A stretch of DNA of 6,771 bases from Planctomycetota bacterium (GCA_022705365.1 JAKJEP010000186.1:1-6771); one strand, 5' to 3'; shown: positions 1 to 6,497, counted from the stretch's first letter. Numbers and translations: made by a program. The notes: generated from the letters alone by a model not told the origin.

Positions 1-1336
1 TATAAGCCACCGCCTGCTCATCGGCGGCATGGTCCAGCTCGAAATCCATACCTTCCCGCATGAACTGCCGGGCGGACGCGGCCACCTCCTCCAGCAGCTT
101 GCGGCCATTAAGCTGGAACCCCTGCAGGAAATGCCGGTCCTCAATCTGCACGTGGCGGAGCATAAAGATGTCCCCGCCGAAAATCGCGCCGGGATTCCCG
201 GAATCGGCAACCATCAGCGGCACAAACGGCTCGATGCGTATCTGCACCAGATCCGCCGCGGAATCATCGGGCCTCTGGACAGCCGCAGGAGCAGGGACAT
301 TTCCTCTCTGCTTGAAAACACCTTCCACCTGTAATCCCACCGGCGGCACGAGGGCTGGTTCCGCCGCTGCCATGATAGCCGGACTTGGCGGCGTTGGTTC
401 AGGCAGCGCATCTGATTCCGATGTGTCTTTTTTATCGGCGCCGTAGGATAACTTCTCGGATGTTTCCTCTTCCGGCTTATTGCTCAGCGGCAAGGAAGGT
501 TCCGAGGCGGGAAGGGAAGGCTGTGACTCCATTTTTTGCCCGCGTCTTTTATTCAGGGTCAAATCAAGCCGGTCTTCCGGCTCGCCGGCGTTGCGAATGT
601 TTTGCTCCACCGTCGCCCGCTGCTGGGTAATCACCTGTTCCTTGCGATCGGATTGCTGAAGACTTTCGATTTTGAGTTCACTGCTGCTTTGGCGACGAGC
701 TTTCCCCAGCGTTCTCTGGGGAGCGGATTTCACCGAGGCCCCCTTATCCTTTGGTGAATCATAGGCATCTCCACCGGTTTGAACTCGGTTGGCATATTCA
801 TCCATTTTGCGAAATCCCGCCGCCGCCTCCGGGATTTTTTTATCGGCTTCCGCCCAGGTATCCGGCCAGGAGCCGTTCAGCACCGGCAGCAGGCTGTCTT
901 TGATCTTTTGCAGATACTGCCGGGCCGGAGTCATTTCTTGCCGGTTCTGCTGCGGCGCCGGTTGCACATTGTAAAAAGGGCTGATGACCGAGCCGCCCGG
1001 CTCAATCTGAAAGTACCCGTAGGCCAGCCCGTGTTCCATCTGGTCCCCCAGCGGCGAACGCAGCAGGGCCATCTGCGAACCGGCCTGATCCGCGACATTA
1101 TCAGGGACATAATAATACTGGTAATCGGTATAAGGCCGCTTCTGTTCGGTCAAAATAAACCGGTCCAGCTTGCCCTTGACATCCTGCCGGATCTGCTCGG
1201 CGACGGAGGCAAACTCCGCGTACCGCCGGCCCGCCAGCCCCTCCCGTTGCAGGCGAATGGCTCGATACCCCAGCCCGCTCAGCCCGCACAGGCTGAGAAA
1301 AATAAGAATCGATACGATTATCAAACGCCGGTACAT
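1..1336 (-). CDS. Probable sensor histidine kinase, N-terminal sensor region only (3' end beyond window)
   Basis: The frame runs without a stop for 445 codons from an ATG at 1336 to the left edge, so the C-terminus is missing. Residues 1-4 are basic (MYRR) and residues 5-24 form one hydrophobic membrane segment, which suggests an inner-membrane anchor with the following part outside the cytoplasm. Residues about 27-180 look folded, with Tyr-rich and Trp-containing stretches. Residues about 185-345 are rich in Lys, Glu, Gln, Ser and Pro and look disordered. Residues about 365-445 look folded again (IRIEPFVPLMV, then RHFLQGFQLNGRKLLEEV). The start lies 12 bases after the response-regulator stop, and an AGGA overlapping that stop (1347-1350) serves as a possible RBS, so the two are probably coupled. 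The kinase call is inferred from this operon position and architecture. No HAMP, H-box or ATPase motif lies inside the window. Alternative: another membrane-anchored partner protein. Confidence 0.72.
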   Translation of the reverse strand, partial: MYRRLIIVSILIFLSLCGLSGLGYRAIRLQREGLAGRRYAEFASVAEQIRQDVKGKLDRFILTEQKRPYTDYQYYYVPDNVADQAGSQMALLRSPLGDQMEHGLAYGYFQIEPGGSVISPFYNVQPAPQQNRQEMTPARQYLQKIKDSLLPVLNGSWPDTWAEADKKIPEAAAGFRKMDEYANRVQTGGDAYDSPKDKGASVKSAPQRTLGKARRQSSSELKIESLQQSDRKEQVITQQRATVEQNIRNAGEPEDRLDLTLNKRRGQKMESQPSLPASEPSLPLSNKPEEETSEKLSYGADKKDTSESDALPEPTPPSPAIMAAAEPALVPPVGLQVEGVFKQRGNVPAPAAVQRPDDSAADLVQIRIEPFVPLMVADSGNPGAIFGGDIFMLRHVQIEDRHFLQGFQLNGRKLLEEVAASARQFMREGMDFELDHAADEQAVAY

Positions 1337-1348
1337 ACCAAACGGGTC

Positions 1349-2044
1349 CTACTCATTTTCATATTTATAGCCGGCGCCGCGCACGGTTTTAATGATTTGC
1401 GGCTCGGCGGTGTCCTTCTCGATCTTCGCCCGCAGTTTGGCAATATGCATATCCACGGTCCGCGTCCCCAGCTCCGTCATGCTCTCGCCCCAAACCTTCT
1501 CGTACAGCTCGTCCCGGCTGATGATCCGGTGCGGGTGAGCGGCGAAATACTGAATGATCTGGGCCTCGCGGGTGGTAAGCTCCACGCTGCGGCTGTGGTT
1601 CTTCACGGTCAGGGCGGAAATGTCCGCCTCCCAGCCGCCAAAAGAAAACCTCTGCCCCACCGCCCGGCCCGGACTCATCCGCCGCAATACCGCCAGTATC
1701 CGCGCCAGCAGTTCCTCCAGCGAAAAAGGCTTGGTCATGTAATCATCGGCCCCCAGATTCAGCCCGCTGATCTTCTCCTGCTCCTGCCCCTTGGCCGTCA
1801 GCATGATAATCGGCGTCTGCAAACCGCTCTGCCGCCACTGTTGACACAATTGCTCCCCGCTGATCTTCGGCAGCATCAAATCCAGCAGAATCAGATCGAA
1901 CCGCCGCTCCGCCGCCAGCCGCTGCGCCTCCAGGCCGTCCACCGCTTCGGCGGCCGCAAAATCATGATACTCCAGAAAATCCTTCAGCCCCTGCCGGATC
2001 TTCGGCTCATCTTCCACGATCAATATATTCACTTTTGTCTGCAT
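1349..2044 (-). CDS. OmpR/PhoB-family two-component response regulator
   Basis: This 231-residue cytoplasmic transcription regulator has the usual family length. Counting from the chosen start, residues about 5-120 are the receiver domain: acidic pocket VEDE, phospho-acceptor Asp in LILLDLMLP, the conserved Thr in IIMLTAKG and the Lys in DDYMTKPFS. Residues about 135-231 are the winged-helix DNA-binding domain, with VELTTREAQII, ISRDELYEKVWG, RTVDMHIAKLRAKIE and the C-terminal hairpin KTVRGAGYKYENE. The frame is open upstream to an ATG at 2152, but those codons cover the putative promoter and operator. I chose ATG 2044 because GGATGG (2051-2056) sits six bases before it and the protein then begins MQTKVNILIVEDE, as family members do. 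ATG 2050 is possible but too close to that RBS. It is the first gene of an operon with the sensor protein. It likely binds the tandem repeats at 2109-2158 and so regulates itself and the divergent VWA gene. The exact subfamily cannot be named. Confidence 0.95.
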   Translation of the reverse strand: MQTKVNILIVEDEPKIRQGLKDFLEYHDFAAAEAVDGLEAQRLAAERRFDLILLDLMLPKISGEQLCQQWRQSGLQTPIIMLTAKGQEQEKISGLNLGADDYMTKPFSLEELLARILAVLRRMSPGRAVGQRFSFGGWEADISALTVKNHSRSVELTTREAQIIQYFAAHPHRIISRDELYEKVWGESMTELGTRTVDMHIAKLRAKIEKDTAEPQIIKTVRGAGYKYENE

Positions 2045-2050
2045 AGGCAT

Positions 2051-2056
2051 CCATCC
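2051..2056 (-). promoter_or_regulatory. Ribosome binding site deciding the response-regulator start
   Basis: On the minus strand GGATGG lies six bases before ATG 2044. It favours that start over ATG 2050, which it directly abuts, and over ATG 2152, which lies inside the operator. Confidence 0.55.
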
Positions 2057-2080
2057 AAAATACGGATATTCCGCTATTCC

Positions 2081-2109
2081 ATTATACCGTATCTCGTGCC
2101 CGCCGGCAT
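2081..2109 (-). promoter_or_regulatory. Predicted promoter of the response-regulator/sensor operon
   Basis: A consensus TATAAT -10 lies at 2081-2086 on the minus strand. The place for a -35, 17 bases upstream (2104-2109), reads ATGCCG, a poor match. A good -10 with a poor -35 and activator-type repeats just upstream is typical of promoters switched on by an OmpR-family regulator. The start of transcription would fall near 2074, giving a leader of about 30 bases. Confidence 0.6.
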
Positions 2110-2158
2110 GTAAATGTTCTGTAAAAAAAGATGGTCCGGATTTTACATCCAATTTACT
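2109..2158. promoter_or_regulatory. Symmetric operator: two facing pairs of TGTAAA/TTTACA half-sites with 11-bp spacing
   Basis: TGTAAA occurs at 2109-2114 and 2120-2125. Its complement occurs as TTTACA at 2142-2147 and TTTACT at 2153-2158. Within each pair the units are 11 bases apart, and the GTAAA cores are exactly mirrored about 2133.5. Known OmpR-family regulators bind such direct repeats: the B. subtilis PhoP box is TT(A/T/C)ACA repeated with about 5-base gaps, and the E. coli PhoB box has an 11-bp period. The site lies between the regulator operon and the VWA/MuiA genes and probably serves both. Binding by the neighbouring regulator is inferred from position. Confidence 0.65.
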
Positions 2159-2186
2159 TGGAGTTCAAGGATTTTGATTTCATAAT
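2158..2186 (+). promoter_or_regulatory. Predicted promoter of the VWA-MuiA transcription unit
   Basis: CATAAT at 2181-2186 matches five of six -10 bases and sits at the exact mirror position of the minus-strand TATAAT. A weak -35 candidate, TTGGAG, lies at 2158-2163 with a 17-base spacer. The proximal TTTACT repeat ends 22 bases before the -10, the same distance as on the other side. Transcription would start near 2193. Confidence 0.5.
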
Positions 2187-2237
2187 TCAGGTAGTGATAA
2201 TGTCCGTTTTCTGGCAATACCTTGAAAGGAGCGTACC

Positions 2238-3578
2238 ATGAAAATCCGATCCAAATGCACAAAGGCAGTCCTGGTTCTAACCGTTTCCCTTTTAGGGATG
2301 AATACCGCCTGGGGCAAATCCTTTCCCTCCCCCGTCACCTTCGATCTGTCGCTGGACAAACCCGTACTCCACGCCGATCAGCCGCAGACAGCCTATCTGC
2401 GGATCGCCCTCAAGGGACTATGCATCGAACGCGAGCAATCCCGCCCGCCGGTCAATATCGCCATTGTGATCGACAAGTCCGGCTCGATGGGCGGCGAAAA
2501 AATCGCCGAAGCCCGCAAGGCCGCCATCCTGGCGGTGGAACGGCTGGGCGGTGACGATATTATTTCCGTCGTGACCTACGATTCCGGCGTGAACGTATTG
2601 ATTCCGGCCACCAAGGCTACCGACAAGGAATCGATTTGCCAGCTCATCCGGTCCATCCAGGCCGGCGGGAGTACCGCCCTGTACGACGGCGTCAGCCAGG
2701 GCGGGCGGGAACTGAAAAAATTTCTGGAACCCGGCCGGGTCAACCGGATGCTGCTGCTCTCCGATGGTCTGGCCAATGTCGGGCCGCAAACCCCCGATGA
2801 ATTGGGCCGCCTGGGCGGCTCTCTCATCGAAGAGGGCATCTCCGTCACCACGATTGGGCTGGGACTGGGATATAACGAGGACCTCATGACGCAACTGGCT
2901 TATAAGAGTGACGGCAGCCATTATTTCGCCGAACAGGCAACCGACCTGGCGGGTGTGTTCAACAGCGAATTCAACCGTGCCCTGGCGGTCGTCGCCCAGG
3001 AGATTCAGATCGAGATCGTCTGCCCGGCAGGGATCCGCCCCGTTCGGCTGCTGGGGCGCCAAGGCCAGATTCAGGGGCAGACCGTCAAGGCCTATATCAA
3101 CCAGCTCTTCAGCCAGAGCGAGAAATATCTGCTGCTGGAAATGGAAGTGCCCCCGATGGCCGGCGATACGGCCCGGACCGTAGCTGCCGTGCGGATAAAT
3201 TATGGGGATATGAACACCCATACCACGCAGGAATGGGCCGGCAGTACGGGCGTCACCTTTTCCGCGGACGCAAAACGAGTCGAATCGAATACCAATGCCC
3301 GGGTAATGGTCGATGTCGTGGAACAGATCGCCATCGAGCGGAATAAAATGGCGCTGCAGCTCCGGGATCAGGGGGAAACGCAAAAAGCCGAAGAAATGCT
3401 GAAGAGCAACGCCAGCTATTTAAAAGAATATGGCGCGAAATATAATGCCCCTAAGCTGGATGAATACGCCGAAGACAATCGCAAAGACGCCGACAATCTG
3501 GATGAAAACAACTGGACCCGGCAGCGAAAGTCCATGCGCGCCTCCCAGTTCCAGCGCGAAACCCAGCAATCAAATTAA
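2238..3578 (+). CDS. Secreted von Willebrand factor type A (VWA) domain protein
   Basis: This 446-residue protein resembles the large bacterial VWA group (COG2304, YfbK-like). The start is firm, with AAAGGAG (2225-2231) six bases before the ATG. Residues 1-26 form a Sec signal peptide with a likely cut after AWG, so the protein acts outside the cytoplasm. Residues about 72-250 are the VWA fold. The metal-binding MIDAS is complete: DKSGS at 79-83, Thr146 in GGSTALYDG and Asp176 in LLLSDGLANVG. The motif TTIGLGLGYNEDLM follows at 204-217. Residues about 255-345 look like a beta-rich domain. The C-terminal 90 residues are helical and charged (IERNKMALQLRDQGETQKAEEM). VWA domains bind protein partners through a divalent metal; the partner here is unknown, though the MuiA-family protein encoded next is an obvious candidate. 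It is divergent from the regulator operon and shares its operator region. No catalytic function is indicated. Confidence 0.92.
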   Translation: MKIRSKCTKAVLVLTVSLLGMNTAWGKSFPSPVTFDLSLDKPVLHADQPQTAYLRIALKGLCIEREQSRPPVNIAIVIDKSGSMGGEKIAEARKAAILAVERLGGDDIISVVTYDSGVNVLIPATKATDKESICQLIRSIQAGGSTALYDGVSQGGRELKKFLEPGRVNRMLLLSDGLANVGPQTPDELGRLGGSLIEEGISVTTIGLGLGYNEDLMTQLAYKSDGSHYFAEQATDLAGVFNSEFNRALAVVAQEIQIEIVCPAGIRPVRLLGRQGQIQGQTVKAYINQLFSQSEKYLLLEMEVPPMAGDTARTVAAVRINYGDMNTHTTQEWAGSTGVTFSADAKRVESNTNARVMVDVVEQIAIERNKMALQLRDQGETQKAEEMLKSNASYLKEYGAKYNAPKLDEYAEDNRKDADNLDENNWTRQRKSMRASQFQRETQQSN

Positions 3579-3598
3579 ATGGTTGTAAAAACAACCAT
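3579..3598 (+). other. Perfect 8-bp hairpin directly after the VWA stop codon
   Basis: ATGGTTGT and ACAACCAT pair around an AAAA loop, starting at the base after the stop. No T-run follows, so it is not a standard intrinsic terminator. It may protect the 3' end of the upstream message or set the ratio between the two genes. Confidence 0.5.
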
Positions 3599-3609
3599 CC
3601 AGGCTCCGG

Positions 3610-3647
3610 CTATGTATCCAAGCCCCGACTATGTATCCAAGCCCCGA
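3610..3647 (+). repeat. 19-bp tandem duplication, two exact copies
   Basis: CTATGTATCCAAGCCCCGA occurs at 3610-3628 and again, directly adjoining, at 3629-3647. The second copy ends inside the left arm of the GTAA-loop hairpin at 3642-3661, so duplication of this arm may have arisen by slippage. It lies in the gap between the VWA and MuiA-family genes and is not part of either coding region. Confidence 0.9.
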
Positions 3648-3661
3648 CCGTAAGGGAGGGG
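3642..3661 (+). other. Hairpin with GTAA (GNRA) tetraloop and tandem G-A mismatch
   Basis: CCCC (3642-3645) pairs with GGGG (3658-3661). GA (3646-3647) faces GA (3656-3657), a possible sheared tandem mismatch. CC pairs with GG around the loop GTAA (3650-3653). In RNA this would be a compact, stable structure. It ends 23 bases before the RBS of the MuiA-family gene. It may be a structured leader element or one copy of a dispersed intergenic repeat. Confidence 0.5.
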
Positions 3662-3684
3662 GTAAAATTGTTTTCATTCAAATT

Positions 3685-3690
3685 AAGGAG
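3685..3690 (+). promoter_or_regulatory. Ribosome binding site deciding the MuiA-family start
   Basis: AAGGAG lies six bases before ATG 3697. The earlier in-frame ATG at 3631 lies in the tandem repeat and would put 22 non-signal-like residues before the signal peptide. Confidence 0.85.
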
Positions 3691-3696
3691 CAAAAT

Positions 3697-5496
3697 ATGA
3701 AAAAGGCTATTGCACCAATAATTGTTTTCCTGTTAGTAACAACTTGTCAACTCACCTTCGCCAACGCCGCCGCCACCACGGGGGCCATCTCCGAGGTCAC
3801 GGTCTATCGCGGCCAGGCCCTGGTAACCCGCTCCCTCGATCTGGAGGTGCCCTCCGGCAGTTCCGAGATTGTCGTTACCGGCCTGCCGCACCAGATTGTA
3901 TCCGAAAGCCTTTATGCCCAGGCCTCCGGGGACGCGATGGTTCTCAGCGTCCGCTATCGGGAGCAGGCGGTACAGGAGGATACCCGCGAAGAGGTCAAGC
4001 AGCTCGATGCCAAAATCGAAGACATGAATCGCCAGATCAAACATACCCAGAAAAACCTGGAACACGGCGGCAATTTGCGGGGCCGCTATGAACCATTCTG
4101 GAACCTCTCGACGACCACCGCCAACCACGATTTCGACCGGGCTTTACTGCAATATGAACCCATCGAAAAACTGACCGGCTATCTGGAAGGGAAAATGACC
4201 CAACTCCATGAAAATGCCCTGAATCTGGAAGATCAACTGGAAGATTTGCAGAAGGAACTGAATCTGCTGCAGCGCCAGCGGGAAGAACTGGCCGCCGGCC
4301 GCTCCCGCACCGAACGGGAAGCCGTACTGAATCTCCACAAGGCCGATGACGCGAAAATCACCCTGCAACTGAGCTATCTGGTGAATGATGCCAACTGGCT
4401 GCCCCAGTACAATCTGCGGGCCGATGCGGAGCAAACCAAAGTCCAGGTGGAGTATAACGCCATCATCCATCAGGCCAGCGGCGAAAACTGGGACGGCGTC
4501 ACCCTGCGTCTTTCTACCGCCGAACCAAGCATGGCGGCCTTCGCCCCCGCCCTGGATCCCATGAAGGTGCTGCTGGGAGCCGGTGTTTCGCGAGGAGACC
4601 GATCTGGCCAGGTGGCGGAGGATTCGATGCAGGTGGCTCAGCCGATGGTAAACGCCCCTTCTTCGTCATTTCTGGATTTAAGCGGAGAATTTAAAAATAT
4701 CCAGCAGAATCGCCGCGTTGCCGCCGGTAAGGGAAAAATCGCCCAGCAGGAGCTTAACCAACTGGCCACGCTAAATCAGGCCATCGAATTGCAGGTGGAT
4801 GATAAAGCCCTGGGCCTGATTCAAAAGCAGGCCCAGGAGTTTGCCCGCAAAGAAGGCGTGAGTGTTTCCTATCAATTGACCGGCAAACTCTCACTGCCCA
4901 GCCGCAGCGACCAGCAACTGGTCACCATCGCCCGCATCGACGCCGGCGCTGCCTTTTGTTTTGTCGCCACCCCGCTGCTGACCGATTATGTCTATCTGCA
5001 GGCCGAGATGGTCAACGACAGCGATACCATCCTGCTGCCCGGCCCGGCCAGCCTGTACCGCGGCAGCGATTTTGTCGGCAAGGGTGAGATGCCCCTGGTC
5101 ACCATGGGCGAAAAGTTCACCGCCGGCTTCGGTGTGGATTCCCAGATTCAGGTCACCCGCGAATTCAAGGATAAGAAAATCGAAACCCTCTGGGGCAACC
5201 GCGTCGATACCTACCATTACCGGATTGCCCTTCAAAACTACAAAAAGACCCCGGTCCCCCTGCGGCTGCTGGAACGCCTGCCCTATACCGAAGATGAATC
5301 CCTGGCCATCAGCGATCTGGAAAGCAGTGTGCCTTTGAGTAACAATGCCGAGTATGCCGCCCACCTGAAGCCCAAGGGCATCCTCCGCTGGGACCTCACC
5401 CTGGCCCCCGATACCACCGGCGAAAAGGCCACCCTCGTCACCTACAGCTACACCATGAAATACGACAATGACATGCACGTGATTTCCGCCCGGTAA
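3697..5496 (+). CDS. Exported MuiA-family protein (DUF4140/DUF4139 domains)
   Basis: This 599-residue protein resembles the mucoidy inhibitor MuiA family (TIGR02231). The start follows from its RBS and from a signal peptide at residues 1 to about 24 (KK, hydrophobic core, then FANA). Cys17 lacks a lipobox, so it is probably not a lipoprotein. Residues about 31-90 match the N-terminal DUF4140-type domain (ISEVTVYRGQALVTRSLDLE). Residues about 95-210 are coiled coil. From 220 the DUF4139 region begins with LSYLVNDANWLPQYNLRAD and the hallmark SGENWDGVTLRLSTAEP (261-277). Residues about 295-395 are a polar, partly helical insertion. The beta-rich C-terminal half holds TPVPLRLLERLPYTED and GILRWDLTLAP. 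The molecular role of the family is poorly known, and the mucoidy name comes from one early overexpression phenotype. It follows the VWA gene by 118 bases and is likely cotranscribed. The strong terminator at 5585-5616 ends the unit. Confidence 0.92.
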   Translation: MKKAIAPIIVFLLVTTCQLTFANAAATTGAISEVTVYRGQALVTRSLDLEVPSGSSEIVVTGLPHQIVSESLYAQASGDAMVLSVRYREQAVQEDTREEVKQLDAKIEDMNRQIKHTQKNLEHGGNLRGRYEPFWNLSTTTANHDFDRALLQYEPIEKLTGYLEGKMTQLHENALNLEDQLEDLQKELNLLQRQREELAAGRSRTEREAVLNLHKADDAKITLQLSYLVNDANWLPQYNLRADAEQTKVQVEYNAIIHQASGENWDGVTLRLSTAEPSMAAFAPALDPMKVLLGAGVSRGDRSGQVAEDSMQVAQPMVNAPSSSFLDLSGEFKNIQQNRRVAAGKGKIAQQELNQLATLNQAIELQVDDKALGLIQKQAQEFARKEGVSVSYQLTGKLSLPSRSDQQLVTIARIDAGAAFCFVATPLLTDYVYLQAEMVNDSDTILLPGPASLYRGSDFVGKGEMPLVTMGEKFTAGFGVDSQIQVTREFKDKKIETLWGNRVDTYHYRIALQNYKKTPVPLRLLERLPYTEDESLAISDLESSVPLSNNAEYAAHLKPKGILRWDLTLAPDTTGEKATLVTYSYTMKYDNDMHVISAR

Positions 5497-5523
5497 CCGC
5501 TTCGACAGTTTTATAATGGGTGG

Positions 5524-5550
5524 CATCGTCTGTCCGCAGGACAGGCGATG
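5524..5550 (+). other. 12-bp stem-loop after the MuiA-family gene
   Basis: CATCGTCTGTCC and GGACAGGCGATG pair over 12 positions, one of them a G-T wobble, around the loop GCA. It starts 28 bases after the stop and has no T-run, so it probably stabilises the 3' end ahead of the true terminator. It could also be a copy of a dispersed palindromic repeat. Confidence 0.6.
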
Positions 5551-5584
5551 GCGATCCTGAAACTATCAAAATAAACACCACACA

Positions 5585-5616
5585 GGGCAGGCAATATGTT
5601 ACCTGCCCTTTTTTTT
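5585..5616 (+). terminator. Rho-independent terminator of the VWA-MuiA unit
   Basis: GGGCAGG (5585-5591) pairs with CCTGCCC (5602-5608) around a 10-base loop, followed at once by eight T. It acts on the plus strand only, as there is no T-run in the other direction. Confidence 0.93.
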
Positions 5617-5663
5617 ATTCCAATTTCGAACCTTCGAATTTTTGTAAGGATAATTGATGGAAC

Positions 5664-5735
5664 CGTCAAAAGTCGATAGTTACATCCAAAACCGGCTCTG
5701 GCTCCCCAATACAAGGGATCGAAGAGCTTTTGACG
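5664..5735. other. Long-range inverted repeat with a bulge beside the ispD stop
   Basis: CGTCAAAAG (5664-5672) pairs with CTTTTGACG (5727-5735). Inside, TCGAT (5673-5677) pairs with ATCGA (5718-5722) once the four bases AGAG are bulged out. It lies just downstream of ispD on the minus strand and may form the 3' end of its message. No T-run follows on that strand. The rest of 5617-5747 contains no gene I can support. Confidence 0.4.
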
Positions 5736-5747
5736 CTGGCGTCTTTT

Positions 5748-6497
5748 TTACCACATTTCCCGCTCATCGGCGAAGGGGCCGGCGGAACCTTTGGGTTTTT
5801 TCGCCTTGTCGCGGGCTTTCAGGATCGCCCCGGCAATCGCGATATCCTCCTCGCTGGTGATCTTGATATTGCTGGTAGTCCCCTCAACCACCTGAACCGG
5901 GATCCCCAGCGCCTCCACCAGTTGCGCGTCATCGGTAATCTTCTCCTTCACCGATTCGATATTTTCGTAGGCCCGGCGAATAATCTCCGGCTTGAACACC
6001 TGCGGCGTCTGCGCCTCCCACATTTCCGTCCGGTCCAGGGTTTTGGCGATAATATTTTGATCGCCCACCCGCTTGATCGTGCCCACCAGCCGGTGCGCCA
6101 GAATCGCGGCCCCGCTCTGGGCGGCCGCGGCAAAGACCGCGTCAATCTGCTCCGCCGTCACACACGGCCGCACCGCATCGTGCAGGGCAATCAGGTTCAT
6201 GCCTTCCTTAACTTCCGCCAGCAGCTTTCGAACCGTTTTATACCGCTCATCGTCACCCAGAATCACCTTCACCCCGTGAAAACCGACACTGGCCCCCCAT
6301 TTGATCTGAAACAGCTCTTCCTCGTCCGCCGGGATCGCCAGCACTACCTGCCCCACATCCTCCCGGTCGGCAAACCGTTCCACCGTCCGCAAAAAAACCG
6401 CCCGCCCGTCAATATCGCAGAACTGCTTCTTCCTTTTCCCTTTGAAGCGGGTACTGGCTCCCGCCGCCGGAATCAACACCGCAATCTTATTCGCCAT
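5748..6497 (-). CDS. ispD: 2-C-methyl-D-erythritol 4-phosphate cytidylyltransferase (IspD)
   Basis: This enzyme joins CTP and MEP to give CDP-methylerythritol and diphosphate, the third step of the non-mevalonate isoprenoid pathway in the cytoplasm. The 249 residues are close to the 236 of E. coli IspD. The nucleotide-binding loop is PAAGASTRF (10-18), with Lys24-Gln25 matching the E. coli KQY lysine. GDDERYKTVRKLL (81-93), HDAVRPC (106-112), TLDRTEMW (153-160, whose Arg156 matches E. coli Arg157), TPQVF (164-168) and NIKIT (210-214, whose Lys212 matches Lys213) complete the active site. Catalytic residues therefore look intact. The last 20 or so residues are a charged tail beyond the family core. 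The ATG at 6497 has only a weak AAGAAG-like RBS. The gene is convergent with the MuiA-family gene and appears to be transcribed alone within this window; ispF is not next to it here. Its job is unrelated to the signalling genes. Confidence 0.96.
   Translation of the reverse strand: MANKIAVLIPAAGASTRFKGKRKKQFCDIDGRAVFLRTVERFADREDVGQVVLAIPADEEELFQIKWGASVGFHGVKVILGDDERYKTVRKLLAEVKEGMNLIALHDAVRPCVTAEQIDAVFAAAAQSGAAILAHRLVGTIKRVGDQNIIAKTLDRTEMWEAQTPQVFKPEIIRRAYENIESVKEKITDDAQLVEALGIPVQVVEGTTSNIKITSEEDIAIAGAILKARDKAKKPKGSAGPFADEREMW

Noticed and set aside
779..2113. A 444-codon open frame on the plus strand opposite the regulator and sensor genes
   Set aside because: It is antisense to a textbook response regulator and to the coupled sensor gene. 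Its product is rich in Arg, Pro, Leu and His with no domain, as expected from the complement of GC-rich codons.
2045..2152. A 36-residue N-terminal extension of the response regulator from ATG 2152
   Set aside because: The extension covers the putative TATAAT and half-sites, does not resemble a receiver domain, and has no RBS suited to ATG 2152.
2418..3383. A 321-codon open frame on the minus strand opposite the VWA gene
   Set aside because: It lies wholly within the VWA coding region, has no RBS or recognisable domain, and is explained by codon bias of the real gene.
3631..3696. A 22-residue N-terminal extension of the MuiA-family protein from ATG 3631
   Set aside because: That ATG lies in the tandem repeat. 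AAGGAG before ATG 3697 and the signal peptide starting there decide the start.
3745..3747. Cys17 of the MuiA-family protein as a lipoprotein cysteine
   Set aside because: The preceding residues are VTT. A lipobox needs Gly, Ala or Ser just before the Cys, and a normal signal-peptidase site follows near FANA.
4891..5526. A 211-codon open frame on the minus strand opposite the MuiA-family C-terminus
   Set aside because: It is Gly/Val/Ile-rich antisense without family features, overlapping a well-supported gene.
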